Shown one piece after another: positions 8,217-17,888 of a stretch of 63,090 bases of DNA. The notes under the pieces are model-generated. The model was given only the letters and a program-made list of their open reading frames with translations. It did no database searches and was not told the DNA's origin. Numbering within the stretch: the stretch's first letter is position 1; every line of letters starts with the position of its first letter. The translations under genes and the position numbers were made by a program. The stretch comes from Sphingomonadaceae bacterium (GTDB taxonomy: Bacteria; Pseudomonadota; Alphaproteobacteria; Sphingomonadales; Sphingomonadaceae): positions 1-63,090 of the forward strand of contig CANGJB010000014.1 of assembly GCA_947453945.1 (NCBI GenBank), given 5' to 3'.

Positions 8217-10396
8217 GCACGATCTCGATCAACCGTCGCTCCTTCATCGCGGCCTCGCTGGCGGGCGGTGCTGCGCTCACGTTCGAGGCGAAGCTGGCCT
8301 TTGCCGCGCCGGGCAAGGCCGAGCCGTCCATGCTGGGCGCCTTCATCACCATCGCTCCCGATAACACTGTTACGATTCTCGCCAAGAATCCTGAGATCGG
8401 GCAGGGCGTGAAGACCATGCTGCCGATGCTCATCGCCGAGGAGCTCGACGTTGCGTGGAGCCAGGTGAAGATCGAGCAGGCTGATGACAACGCGGACAAG
8501 TATGGCCCGCAGTTTGCCGGTGGCAGCATGACGACGCCGCTCAACTGGCTGCCCGCTCGGCAGGCAGGGGCGGGCGCGCGGGCCATGCTCGTGGCCGCCG
8601 CAGCGCAGCAGTGGGGCGTTCCCGCCGCCAGCCTCACCACCGGGGCGGGCACGGTGAAACACGCCGCCAGCGGACGCACGATCACGTATGCCGCGCTGGC
8701 GCCGGTCGCGGCAAAGATGCCTGCGCCGGATCTTGAAAAGGTGGCGCTCAAGTCGCCCAAGGACTTCGGGATTGTCGGCAAGCCGATGAAGGGGGTTGAT
8801 ACCGCCGCAATTGTGAAGGGTGAGCCGCTGTTCGGCATCGATGCCCATCCGGCGGGGATGCTCTATGCCGCGATGGTCAAGTGCCCGGTGATCAGCGGCA
8901 CCTTAAAGCGCTTCGATGATACCGCCGTCCGCAAGGAAAAGGGCGTACTGGCGGTCATGCCAATAACCGATGGCGAGATTCCGGCAGGCAAGCACAACGC
9001 CGTCGCGATTGTTGGCGACAGCTGGTGGCGCGTCCACAAGGCGCGCGAGAAGCTGGTGGTGGAATGGGACACCGCAGGGTTCGACGGCTATTCGACCGAG
9101 GGGTATACCCAGCAGGCCCACGCCCTGCTGGGCGCAGCGCCTTCGGGAGACCTGTTCAAGGCGGGCAATGCCGACGCGGCGTTGGCCAAGGCGGCCAAGG
9201 TCGTCACCGCAGACTACGAGTATCCCTTCCTCGCCCACGCCACGCTCGAGCCGCAGAACTGCACCGCGCTGTGGCATGATGACGGCAAGCTTGAATTCTG
9301 GGCGCCGACCCAGGATCCGGGCACGGCGCGCGGCGATATCGCCAAGGTGCTGGGGATCGAGCCCGCATCGATGACGATCCACATGACGCGCATCGGCGGC
9401 GGCTTTGGCCGGCGGTTGATGAGCGATTTCATGATTCTCACAGCCTGCGTTGCCAAGGCTGTGCCGGGCCGTCCGGTCAAGCTGCTGTTCGATCGTACCG
9501 ACGACATGCGCAACGACTACTACCGGCCGGCCGGATGGCATCGCATGACCGCAGGGCTCGATGCGCAGGGCGCGCTGGTGGCGCTCAAGGACCATTTCGT
9601 GACGTTCGGCGAAGGCGGCAAGGCCATGCGCGCTGCGGGTATGAATGCGACCGAATTCCCCGGGCCGACGCTGCCCGACGTGCATTACGGCGTGTCTTAC
9701 CTCAAGACCAACCTTACCACGGGCTGGCTGCGCGCGCCGACCTCGAACGCGGTGGCGTTCGTGTTCCAGGGCTTCCTTGACGAAGTGGCTGAAGCGGCCG
9801 GGACGGACTTGCCCGAACTGATGCGCCGCACACTGGGCACGGACCGCAAGCTGCCGCCCGAGCCGGACGAGCCGCCGTTCGACACTGGCCGCGCGCGGGG
9901 CGTGATCGATGCTGTGTGCAAGTTTGCTGGCTGGACCGGCAAACGCTCGACCACGACCGGGAAGGGCCGCGGCTTCGGGTTCTATTTCAGCCACCGCGGC
10001 TACTTTGCCGAAGTGGTTGACCTGACGATTTCGGACGACAGCACGATCACCATCGACAAGGTGTGGGTGGCGGGCGACATCGGTAGTCAGGTGATCAACC
10101 CGCTGAATGCCGAGCATCAGATGCAGGGCGCGGTGATCGATGGCATTGCGCAGGCGCTGGTGTGGCAACCGATCGAGCAGAAGGCGGGCGCGGTCACGGC
10201 CGAAAACTTCGGCGAATTCCCGCTGATCCGCATCAATCAGGCTCCGGGCGACGTGGCGATCACCTGGGTGGTGACCGATAACCCGCCCACCGGGCTTGGC
10301 GAACCAACGCTGCCGCCTGTGATCCCCGCGATTGCCAACGCGATCCGCGACGCGACTGGGAAACGCCTACGCAGCCTGCCGATGTCCTTGGCCTGA
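8213..10396 (+). CDS. Molybdopterin-binding subunit of a periplasmic dehydrogenase (IorB-like aldehyde dehydrogenase)
   Basis: A 727-residue large subunit with a twin-arginine signal ([16 protein letters not shown]), so the complex is probably folded in the cytoplasm and exported. It has the split molybdopterin-binding domains of the IorB type: [34 protein letters not shown], and [15 protein letters not shown] near the C-terminus, where the Glu is the usual catalytic base. Enzymes of this group hydroxylate N-heterocycles or oxidise aldehydes using MCD cofactor and a cytochrome acceptor. XdhC and MocA in the divergent operon supply maturation. Oxidation of the aldehyde made by the amine dehydrogenase is a reasonable guess, not shown. 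Confidence 0.88.
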   Translation: MSTISINRRSFIAASLAGGAALTFEAKLAFAAPGKAEPSMLGAFITIAPDNTVTILAKNPEIGQGVKTMLPMLIAEELDVAWSQVKIEQADDNADKYGPQFAGGSMTTPLNWLPARQAGAGARAMLVAAAAQQWGVPAASLTTGAGTVKHAASGRTITYAALAPVAAKMPAPDLEKVALKSPKDFGIVGKPMKGVDTAAIVKGEPLFGIDAHPAGMLYAAMVKCPVISGTLKRFDDTAVRKEKGVLAVMPITDGEIPAGKHNAVAIVGDSWWRVHKAREKLVVEWDTAGFDGYSTEGYTQQAHALLGAAPSGDLFKAGNADAALAKAAKVVTADYEYPFLAHATLEPQNCTALWHDDGKLEFWAPTQDPGTARGDIAKVLGIEPASMTIHMTRIGGGFGRRLMSDFMILTACVAKAVPGRPVKLLFDRTDDMRNDYYRPAGWHRMTAGLDAQGALVALKDHFVTFGEGGKAMRAAGMNATEFPGPTLPDVHYGVSYLKTNLTTGWLRAPTSNAVAFVFQGFLDEVAEAAGTDLPELMRRTLGTDRKLPPEPDEPPFDTGRARGVIDAVCKFAGWTGKRSTTTGKGRGFGFYFSHRGYFAEVVDLTISDDSTITIDKVWVAGDIGSQVINPLNAEHQMQGAVIDGIAQALVWQPIEQKAGAVTAENFGEFPLIRINQAPGDVAITWVVTDNPPTGLGEPTLPPVIPAIANAIRDATGKRLRSLPMSLA

Positions 10397-10420
10397 GGCG
10401 AGGCATCCTGCCGGGGCTAT

Positions 10421-10454
10421 AAAACCCCTCCTGCTGCCGCAGGAGGGGTTTTTT
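10421..10454 (+). terminator. Rho-independent terminator after the molybdenum dehydrogenase genes
   Basis: A 14-bp perfect stem (10421-10434 with 10439-10452; arms AAAACCCCTCCTGC and its complement) closes a TGCC loop and ends in a T run, 24 bases after the dehydrogenase stop codon. Confidence 0.9.
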
Positions 10455-10473
10455 CTTGGCCGGACAGCCTGTG

Positions 10474-10508
10474 CAAAAGAAACCCCTCGCGGCCGAGACC
10501 GCGAGGGG
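10474..10508 (-). terminator. Rho-independent terminator for TonB-dependent receptor 1
   Basis: On the minus strand CCCCTCGCGG and CCGCGAGGGG pair around a six-base loop (10483-10508) and are followed by TTTCTTTTG. It lies about 40 bases beyond the receptor's stop codon. Confidence 0.85.
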
Positions 10509-10548
10509 CAGAGTGCCTTTCGGCAGGGTAAAACGATTGCGGTGCCGC

Positions 10549-13245
10549 TTAGTAACGGTAGCCCAGCTTGAGCCCGAAGAACTGCGGCCGGATGGGGAAC
10601 GTCCGCGATGAACCAGCGCAGACCGAGATCGAGCAGAAAGTGTTGCGTGTCAGCTGGCCGCGACGATCAAACGCGTTCTGAATGAAAACGTCCGCCGTCC
10701 AGTGATCCTTGCGCACGCCTGCGCCAAAATCGAAGCTGACAAAACCTGGGGTGTTACCAAGGAGATTGTTGTTGAACTCGTTGAGGTCCTGCGTTGCACC
10801 GGTCTGGTAAAGCGCCGCGCCCTGGAAATAGGCTTTGAGCGAGCCCAGATCGGTGTCGTAGCGGATTGTCGAGGTACCCTTGAACTTGGGCTGGCGTGGC
10901 AGGCGCGTGCCATCGGCCGCCGCGACCGATGGCGTATCCAGGTTGCCGGGAATGAATGTGCCGGGCGAACAGGTGGCAAGCTGGGAAATGACCTTGGTCT
11001 CACGGTTGGCGACGAAGTTGCAAAAATTGCCCTTCAACTTGCCGTCGTTGTAGGCGCCGCTGCTGGAGATCGTGAACCTTCCCAGCTTGAGCTCGGCGTC
11101 AAATTCGACACCCTTGACCTCGGCCTTGCCGGCGTTGCCGGTGTAACCAGCGCCCTGGGCACCGGCCACAACGAGGCCGTACTGGATATTGTTCCATTTT
11201 TCCAGATAGATGGCCGCGTTAAGCCGGAACACGTTGTTGAACGTACCCTTGAAGCCCAACTCGAAGTTGGTGAGCGTTTCGGATTCGAACGCCGGCGCGG
11301 CCACCACGACCTGTGGCAGTGTGTCGGTTTTGCGCAGGCGCAGCGGACGGTTGTAGCCGCCGGGGCGGAAGCCGGTCGAATAGTTGGCATAGAGGAGTTT
11401 CTGGTCGGCAAATTGCCAGTCGACCACAACCTTGTGCGTTTCGCCCTTTTCGCTGTAGCGCCCGATGCTTTCGGGATCGAGGGCATTGGTATTGCGGCAC
11501 TGCAAGCGTGGTCCGGTCAGCGGCAGCGGACAGCCGACCGCTCCTGTTGGCAGGAAGATCGAGGGTGCGACGGCAGCGGATGCGCCGACGCCCTGGAAGC
11601 CTGCCGTCTGGAAATCGGTCCAGAAATACCGGATGCCGCCGGTGACCTTGATTGTCGGCGTGATATTGTAGTGTGCCTCGGCGAACACGGCCGTATCGTG
11701 ATACAGCGTATCGAATTCCTGCAGGTAATAGGCGTCGCCGCGCACCGCCGGGGTGCCGAGGACCATGGTGCCACCCTGCGCTTCGGGGATGCCGAAACCG
11801 TCGGGGTTGGAATCGCCGCCACCCGATGCGGTGTATCCGACGATCTGGTCGAGGCCGCGGATTGCATAGTAGTCGTCGGTCTGGTTCTTCTGGCGCTGGT
11901 AGAACCCACCAATCGTCACGTCAAACGGCCAGGACTTTGGTGTAGTCAGCCGGACTTCCTGGGTGAACTTGCGGTTGCTGATATCGGTCTGATAGTACTG
12001 GTTTGGGTTCAGCAACTTCGTGCACTTCAGCGCAGCTCCGGATCCGCTGCAACCTGACTTGTCAAAGAACTGCAGGTAGTTCTCGTACCCGGCGCCGAAG
12101 CTGTCGTAAGTCACTGTGTAGTAAGTGTAATCGTTATTGATCTTGCGATCGCGGTAGAAATAGCCCGTAGCCGAGACCAGATCGAAATCGCCGATATGTC
12201 CGTGAACCGTGAGCGATGCCTGAACCCACTTGTCATCGTTTCGGGTCAGATCATAGTCGTGAACCTGCAGATCGCCGACGCGCGTGTCATACCCGAAGTA
12301 GCCATAGGAAATCTGGCGTTGCGCTGTGGCCGTTGGGGTTATTTCCCAGCCATCTGCAATATCCCACAGCATCGAAAGGCGCCCGCCGTATTCATAAACG
12401 GGGTTATAGTCCTTCCTGGCAATGGCTGCGTTGCTCAGATTGTAGAACGTTGCCGGGTTGTTGTCGCCGAGATTTAGGGTAGCGGGGCGCGGGTCCGGCT
12501 TGAGGGGGTTATCGCTCGTACCGCTGATGAACTGGCCCTTGTTGTCGACATTGTCGATGTAGCCGCCTTCCTTTCGGTAGTAGCCCATCGCGCGAATGGC
12601 GAGGCGATCATTGACCGGAATGTTGATGTACGATTTGATCGTGCCGCCGACGGCACCCTTGCCGAACTTGTTGACTTCCGCGTCCATGCCGAATTCGAAC
12701 GAGCCGATCTTGGGCTTGTTGGTGATGAAGCGCAGCACGCCCGCCAGCGAGCCCGCGCCGAACAGGGTGCCTTGCGGGCCGGAAATGGCCTCGAGCCGTT
12801 CCATGTCATAGACTTGGATGTCCGGCACTTGCTCGCCAGTAATGGGGATTTCGTCGAGATAATACCCGACCGAGGCATAGGCGCCGCCTGCAGGCACGAT
12901 ACCGCGGAAATAGACCTCGTTGCGGCCGGGCCCGATGCCCGCGAAGGAGACCGAGGGGAGCAGGGCGGCGTAATCCTGCAGGCCCTTGACCTGACGCTGT
13001 GCAAGGAAATCGGAGCTCAGTGCCTGAATCGCGATCGGCACCTTCTGCACGCTTTCTGACTTGCGCGTCGCGGTGACGATGATCTCGTCAAAACCGCCGG
13101 TTGTCTTGGTTTCATCGGCGGGAGCAGCCTGCGGAGCGAGGGCTTCCTGCGCAAACGCGGCATGAGGCGCGGCAACGCCCGTGAGGATCGTGGAAAGGAA
13201 GAGCGCACTCAAAGTGCGCGACCGGCGACCGGTTGTTTTTTTCAT
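10549..13245 (-). CDS. TonB-dependent outer membrane receptor 1
   Basis: An 898-residue receptor. It has a signal peptide (RTLSALFLSTILTGVAAPHAAFA), a plug domain starting near DEIIVTATRKSESVQKVPIA and including YLDEIPITGEQVPD and ISGPQGTLFGAGSLAGVLRF, and a 22-strand barrel ending in GLKLGYRY with the aromatic terminal residue needed for BAM insertion. Such sphingomonad receptors import bulky organic compounds or siderophores using TonB energy. It is transcribed away from the TPR-sulfotransferase with a 385-base gap between them. No substrate can be assigned. Confidence 0.92.
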   Translation of the reverse strand: MKKTTGRRSRTLSALFLSTILTGVAAPHAAFAQEALAPQAAPADETKTTGGFDEIIVTATRKSESVQKVPIAIQALSSDFLAQRQVKGLQDYAALLPSVSFAGIGPGRNEVYFRGIVPAGGAYASVGYYLDEIPITGEQVPDIQVYDMERLEAISGPQGTLFGAGSLAGVLRFITNKPKIGSFEFGMDAEVNKFGKGAVGGTIKSYINIPVNDRLAIRAMGYYRKEGGYIDNVDNKGQFISGTSDNPLKPDPRPATLNLGDNNPATFYNLSNAAIARKDYNPVYEYGGRLSMLWDIADGWEITPTATAQRQISYGYFGYDTRVGDLQVHDYDLTRNDDKWVQASLTVHGHIGDFDLVSATGYFYRDRKINNDYTYYTVTYDSFGAGYENYLQFFDKSGCSGSGAALKCTKLLNPNQYYQTDISNRKFTQEVRLTTPKSWPFDVTIGGFYQRQKNQTDDYYAIRGLDQIVGYTASGGGDSNPDGFGIPEAQGGTMVLGTPAVRGDAYYLQEFDTLYHDTAVFAEAHYNITPTIKVTGGIRYFWTDFQTAGFQGVGASAAVAPSIFLPTGAVGCPLPLTGPRLQCRNTNALDPESIGRYSEKGETHKVVVDWQFADQKLLYANYSTGFRPGGYNRPLRLRKTDTLPQVVVAAPAFESETLTNFELGFKGTFNNVFRLNAAIYLEKWNNIQYGLVVAGAQGAGYTGNAGKAEVKGVEFDAELKLGRFTISSSGAYNDGKLKGNFCNFVANRETKVISQLATCSPGTFIPGNLDTPSVAAADGTRLPRQPKFKGTSTIRYDTDLGSLKAYFQGAALYQTGATQDLNEFNNNLLGNTPGFVSFDFGAGVRKDHWTADVFIQNAFDRRGQLTRNTFCSISVCAGSSRTFPIRPQFFGLKLGYRY

Positions 13246-13630
13246 GACGTGTGGTTCCCTGTATCGATTTTCTTATCCGAAGAAGCTCCTTCGTGTCCGA
13301 TCCTGCGAAGCGGCCTTTGGCCGCAGGTGCACCGCTTGCACGGTACCTTTCACCTGGATTTGCTCGCCTGCGATTTCGCAGTTTGCGAAAAACCCTTGGG
13401 CCTTGGCCACTTAGAGACCTTCAGCCAACCGTGAGATGACACGGCATCAACCATGAAAACTTGACCCCCGGACGGTGCCATTCTTGACCCATGTCCTAAA
13501 GGGAAGGATGCTACATTGTTGACAAGAGTCAACATCCTTTTTCGCAGACGCAGCATTGCTGGACCAAGGGCCGTTGCGCCTGTGGCAAAACCTGCACATG
13601 ATGCAGAGCAGAATACTATCGGGATAATCC
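13246..13630. other. Divergent intergenic region between receptor 1 and the sulfotransferase
   Basis: This 385-base gap contains no credible gene; overlapping reading frames here are antisense shadows. It is less GC-rich than its surroundings and must contain the promoters of both divergent genes. Three TTGAC-containing elements occur at 13461, 13484 and 13519, the first two as TTGACCC 23 bases apart. A strong interrupted hairpin lies at 13504-13539. Confidence 0.6.
13504..13542. promoter_or_regulatory. Interrupted palindrome in the sulfotransferase leader
   Basis: Outer arms AAGGAT/ATCCTT (13504-13509, 13534-13539) enclose inner arms GTTGAC/GTCAAC (13518-13523, 13528-13533) with a four-base loop, then a short T run. 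It can be a regulator operator or, read on the plus strand, an intrinsic terminator or attenuator about 90 bases before the sulfotransferase start. Confidence 0.45.
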
Positions 13631-15691
13631 ATGGACATTGCCAACCGCACTCTCTCGGCCCGCGCTCCCGCGCCGGATGCCACTTTGCGCGCGGCACTCG
13701 ATACCGCAACTGCGCAGGTCGAGACGATGCCCGAGGCGGCACTCGCGGCGGCGGATGCGGCCTTGGGAGCTGCGCCCGGCCTGCCACCCGCGCTGTTCGT
13801 TGCGGCACAAGCGCTGCGCCGGCTCGGCCGCCCGGCTGAGGCATGTGCGCGGCTCGCAGGCATCGCCGGCGGCGCACGGCGTCCGCCCATGGTGCTATGG
13901 GAACTGGCGCAGGCCGCGAGCGAAGCAGCGCAGCATGAGACGGCGATTGCTGCGTTGGAAGGCCTCACCCGCCAGCAGCCCGGCGTGGCCAGTGGCTGGT
14001 TCCTGCTTGCTGCCGAGCTGCGCAAGGCAGGCCGCGCGCAAGATGCCTGGCGCGCAGACCTTTCCGCGGTCCACGCGGCTTCGCGCGATCCTGAACTGCT
14101 CGCGGCTGCCGCAGACATGAACGCGGGGAAGCTCGACGAAGCGGCGGCGGGTCTGGCCGCAAGGGCCGAGCGCCAACCGGATGATCCGGTCGGCACGCGC
14201 CTGCTGGGCGAACTTGCCTGGCGGCGCGGGGACATGACTGAGGCGCTTCAGTTGGTCGGACGCGCCGTCACGCTCGCGCCCGGGTTCGATCTGGCCCGCG
14301 ATTTCCTCGTGCGGCTGCTGATGCAGGTCAATCGCCTGCCCGATGCGCTGATCCACGCCGAATTGCTGGCGCAAAGCCCAGTGGCAGGTTCCGGGGCCGA
14401 TCTCGTGCTCGCTTCGGTGCTGGTACGGCTCGGTGATCAGCAGCGTGCGCGCAGCATTTATGTGCGTCTGCTGGAAGCGCAGCCGGATCAGCCGCTGCTG
14501 TGGCAGAACCTTGGCCACGTGCTCAAGACGCTGGGCGAGCAGGGCGAGGCCATCGCGGCCTATCGAGCCGCGGTTATGCGCCAATCCACGCTGGGCGAGG
14601 CGTGGTGGAGCCTCGCCAACCTCAAGACCGTCAAGCTGGGGGCTGACGACATTGCGTGCATGGAGGAGGCACTTTCCACACTTGCAGGTGAGGAGGACCG
14701 CGAAGAGGATGTCTTCCACCTGCATTTCTCGCTCGGCAAGGCTTATGAAGACGCCGGCGATGCGGCAAAATCGTTCGGCCATTACGACAAGGGGAACCGC
14801 CTGCGACGGACGCTGGTTCGCTATGATGCGGATGAGCTTTCAGCCGAAGCGGGAGTGGCGGCAGCAACGTTCACCAGCGCGTTCATCGCGCAAATGGGTG
14901 AGGGCGGATGCCCCGCTGAGGACCCGATCTTCATCGTCGGCCTGCCGCGATCGGGCTCCACGCTCGTCGAGCAGATCCTCTCCAGCCACAGCATGATCGA
15001 AGGCACGATGGAGCTTTCGGAAATGATGGTGATGGCATCGCGCCTGCAATCGCGGGTGGATGAAGGCGAATTTGCCGATTTCGCCGCGATGGTGCGGTCG
15101 CTCGGGCCGGCGGAGCGGCGGCGACTGGGCGAGGAATACATCGAGCGCACCCGCGTCCACCGCAAGACGGACCGGCCGCACTTTACCGACAAGATGCCCA
15201 ACAACTGGCAGCATACCGGGTTGATCCGCCTGATCCTGCCGAACGCGAAGATCGTGGATGCGCGGCGCCATCCGATGTCGTGCTGCTTCTCAGGCTGGAA
15301 GCAGCATTTCGCGCGCGGGCAGACCTTTACTTATGATCTGACCGAAACCGGGCGTTATTACCGGGACTACGTCCGACTGATGGCGCATTACGATGCGGCC
15401 GCGCCCGGCGCGGTGCACCGGGTGATCTACGAACGCATGGTGGCGGAAACCGAATCCGAAGTGCGATCGTTGCTGGCCTACCTTGGCCTGCCGTTCGAGG
15501 AAGGCTGCCTTGAATTCCACCGCAACACTCGCGCGGTGCGCACGGCGAGTTCGGAACAGGTGCGCCAGCCGATCTATACCGACGCGGTCGAGCACTGGAA
15601 GGCATTTGCGCCTTGGCTTGGCCCGCTGGAGGAAGCCTTGGGCGATGTGGCGACCTCCTATCCCGAAGTGCCCGCCGCGCTGCTGCCTTAG
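13631..15691 (+). CDS. Tetratricopeptide repeat protein with C-terminal sulfotransferase domain
   Basis: A 686-residue two-part protein. Residues 1 to about 420 form TPR-like helical repeats rich in Ala and Leu (for example LWQNLGHVLKTLGEQGEAIA and HLHFSLGKAYEDAGDAAKSF). The rest is a sulfotransferase domain: the PAPS 5'-phosphosulfate loop is FIVGLPRSGSTLVEQIL at about 437-453, and the 3'-phosphate-binding region includes KIVDARRHPM. The family transfers sulfate from PAPS to an alcohol or phenol. It diverges from receptor 1, and its TAG stop overlaps the TAA stop of convergent receptor 2 by two bases. The acceptor substrate is unknown. Confidence 0.85.
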   Translation: MDIANRTLSARAPAPDATLRAALDTATAQVETMPEAALAAADAALGAAPGLPPALFVAAQALRRLGRPAEACARLAGIAGGARRPPMVLWELAQAASEAAQHETAIAALEGLTRQQPGVASGWFLLAAELRKAGRAQDAWRADLSAVHAASRDPELLAAAADMNAGKLDEAAAGLAARAERQPDDPVGTRLLGELAWRRGDMTEALQLVGRAVTLAPGFDLARDFLVRLLMQVNRLPDALIHAELLAQSPVAGSGADLVLASVLVRLGDQQRARSIYVRLLEAQPDQPLLWQNLGHVLKTLGEQGEAIAAYRAAVMRQSTLGEAWWSLANLKTVKLGADDIACMEEALSTLAGEEDREEDVFHLHFSLGKAYEDAGDAAKSFGHYDKGNRLRRTLVRYDADELSAEAGVAAATFTSAFIAQMGEGGCPAEDPIFIVGLPRSGSTLVEQILSSHSMIEGTMELSEMMVMASRLQSRVDEGEFADFAAMVRSLGPAERRRLGEEYIERTRVHRKTDRPHFTDKMPNNWQHTGLIRLILPNAKIVDARRHPMSCCFSGWKQHFARGQTFTYDLTETGRYYRDYVRLMAHYDAAAPGAVHRVIYERMVAETESEVRSLLAYLGLPFEEGCLEFHRNTRAVRTASSEQVRQPIYTDAVEHWKAFAPWLGPLEEALGDVATSYPEVPAALLP

Positions 15692-17691
15692 CGGAAGGCT
15701 ACCCTGACCCCGGCCCAGAGCGTGCGCGGGGTGCCAAGATCGATCGAGCCGCCGGAATTGCGCGTCACGATTGCTTCGTCCAGCAGGTTTTCACCGCGCA
15801 GGACGAAGCTGAAGGGGCCAGCAAGCGGCACTTCGGCGTAAGCATCGAGCGTGGTGGCGGCGGGCAGAATGTCTGTCTCGAGATCATCTTCGTACTGCGC
15901 GCCGGTGTGGCGCAGGGTCAGCGCGAAGGTGGTGCGGGTCGTGGGTCGCCAGGCGGCGCTTACGCTGGCGGCATAGCGCGGGGTCTGCGCCGGGCGCTTG
16001 CCATCGAGTGCGGTGCCCGGGGCTTCGACCTTTGCGTCGGTATACGCGAACGAGCCGCTGAGTGAGACCGTGCCCCGCCGGGCTTCGGCACCAAGTTCGA
16101 TCCCCTTGGCATGGACGGCATCCACATTCTGCCGTTCGCGCACGTTCGGCGCGATGGTCACGTTGGCGATGGCGTGCCGTACCTTGTTGTCGAACGCGGT
16201 GGCCGAAAACGAAAGGCCCGCCAGCGGGCGCCAATCGAGCCCGCCTTCAAAGCCGCGCAGTGTCTCATTCTCCAGTGCGGCGTTGGCCCGGGTGACCACG
16301 GGGAACACGGTGAACGAGCGGTAGAGTTCGTTGAGCGTGGGCTGGCGCAGGCCGGTATAGGCCGATCCGCGCAAGGCGAGGCCACTGGTGACGTTCACGA
16401 CCGCGCCGCCCCGGAAGCTGCCCTGCCAGCCCGCGCGGTCCGGGAAGAGTGTGGTGGACGGCGTGCTGCTAAGCACTTGCTCCAGCTTGCCATCACGCAC
16501 CGACCAGCGGTCTGCGCGCGCGCCTGCCGTCAGCACGACAGGGCCGAGTGTCCAGTCATCCTCGATGAACGGGCCTAGATCGCGGTTGCTGCCGCCTGCG
16601 GTGCGCTGGCCCGATACCTTGCCCGCCGTGTAGAGGTCTTCTTCGGTACGACCTTCGGCAAAGCGCCAGTCTGCGCCGATCCGCAGGACATGTGCCTTGC
16701 TGACCGGTGGGCGCAGCTCGATCTTGCCACCTGCGCCGGTCGAGGGTGTGGCGCGCTGGTTCAGCGTGGGCAGGAATGTCCGCGCGCTGATCACCACATT
16801 GTTGAAATCCCGGGTCTGGACGTATGCAAGTGCATCGAACTGCCATGCGCCACGCCCCACAAGGCGCAGGCTCGCGTCTTGCCCGCTGGCGGCGGTATCC
16901 GCCCCGGCAAAGCGCAAGGTGCGTGCATCGTTGAAGGCAGCAACGCGGGCCTGAAGCTCCACATTCCCAGTGAGCGGGGCAACCGCACGGAGGCTGGTTG
17001 ACCAGCTTTGATACTTCGCCCGCACGGTGGCAGGAACGCGCTGATCCACGGGCGTGGTCCAGAAGCCCTGGCCTCGATCCCAGCGGCCCGCAGCCACGAG
17101 GTATCCCGCACCAAGCCGGGGGGCGAGCGTGGCGGATAGTTCGGTTTCGCCGCGATCATCGACCAGCGCGCGGCCGCCAAACAGGCCGAGCTGTTCCGGC
17201 CCGGCACTGGTGAGGTCGATCGTGCCGGCAACCGCGCCCGCACCGAACGCGCCCGAGCCGCCACCACGTGTGACGCGGGCCACGGCAAGCCGCTCAGGCG
17301 CGAGCGCGGAAAGCGGAACATAGCCGAAGAACGGATCGGCTACCGGCACGCCATCAAGCAGCAGGAGCGTGCGGCTGGTGGCATTGCCGCCCAGCGCGCG
17401 CAAGGTGATGCCTTGGGCGGAAGGATTGGAAGCGCGGCTGTCAGACCGGCGGAACTGCTGGAAGCCCGCAGCGGCGGACAGCGCGTCTTCGAGCCGGCCT
17501 GAGGCGGCGACGGCGAGGCGTTCGCTATCGATGGTCTGCACGTTGTAGGCGACGGCTGCGGGCGCGGCTTCAAGGCCCTGCCCAGTCACGACGATCTGTT
17601 CGGGCGCGGTTTCGTCCGCCAGTGCGAGCGAGGGGGCCGAAATCCCGGCAAGGAGCGCGAATGTGGCTACACGGACAGGATATCTGGGCAC
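15688..17691 (-). CDS. TonB-dependent outer membrane receptor 2
   Basis: A receptor of about 667 residues, short for the family. The signal peptide covers VATFALLAGISAPSLALA, the plug begins at EQIVVTGQGLEAAPAAVAYN and includes LLLLDGVPVADPFFGYVP, and the barrel ends with WAGVRVAFR. The frame has no good ATG: I chose GTG at 17691; a TTG at 17754 would add 21 residues. Its size resembles small receptors such as BtuB or siderophore/haem receptors, but the substrate is not readable. It diverges from the PLP decarboxylase gene and converges on the sulfotransferase gene. Confidence 0.85.
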   Translation of the reverse strand: MPRYPVRVATFALLAGISAPSLALADETAPEQIVVTGQGLEAAPAAVAYNVQTIDSERLAVAASGRLEDALSAAAGFQQFRRSDSRASNPSAQGITLRALGGNATSRTLLLLDGVPVADPFFGYVPLSALAPERLAVARVTRGGGSGAFGAGAVAGTIDLTSAGPEQLGLFGGRALVDDRGETELSATLAPRLGAGYLVAAGRWDRGQGFWTTPVDQRVPATVRAKYQSWSTSLRAVAPLTGNVELQARVAAFNDARTLRFAGADTAASGQDASLRLVGRGAWQFDALAYVQTRDFNNVVISARTFLPTLNQRATPSTGAGGKIELRPPVSKAHVLRIGADWRFAEGRTEEDLYTAGKVSGQRTAGGSNRDLGPFIEDDWTLGPVVLTAGARADRWSVRDGKLEQVLSSTPSTTLFPDRAGWQGSFRGGAVVNVTSGLALRGSAYTGLRQPTLNELYRSFTVFPVVTRANAALENETLRGFEGGLDWRPLAGLSFSATAFDNKVRHAIANVTIAPNVRERQNVDAVHAKGIELGAEARRGTVSLSGSFAYTDAKVEAPGTALDGKRPAQTPRYAASVSAAWRPTTRTTFALTLRHTGAQYEDDLETDILPAATTLDAYAEVPLAGPFSFVLRGENLLDEAIVTRNSGGSIDLGTPRTLWAGVRVAFR

Positions 17692-17888
17692 GGAGCAGGG
17701 GCTTTCTGGTGCGAACTGAGCGACGGCCCTCGCCCGGAGGGAAGGGGGTGTCAAGTGGTGGCGGGAGGAAGGTGCCGTAACGGCCTGCGCGGGGCGATGG
17801 TCGTGGTGGGCAGGATCTGCGAACGCTCGCTTGGAGATTAAAAAGGAAAACTCACTGCGGGAAAGCGCAAGGCTGCGGCATGGGGTAG

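Noticed and set aside
17692..17888. Possible cobalamin riboswitch upstream of TonB receptor 2
   Set aside because: A fragment resembling the end of a B12 box (CAGATCCTGCC on the minus strand) is present, but the rest of the leader is missing and the divergent decarboxylase gene leaves too little room for the aptamer.
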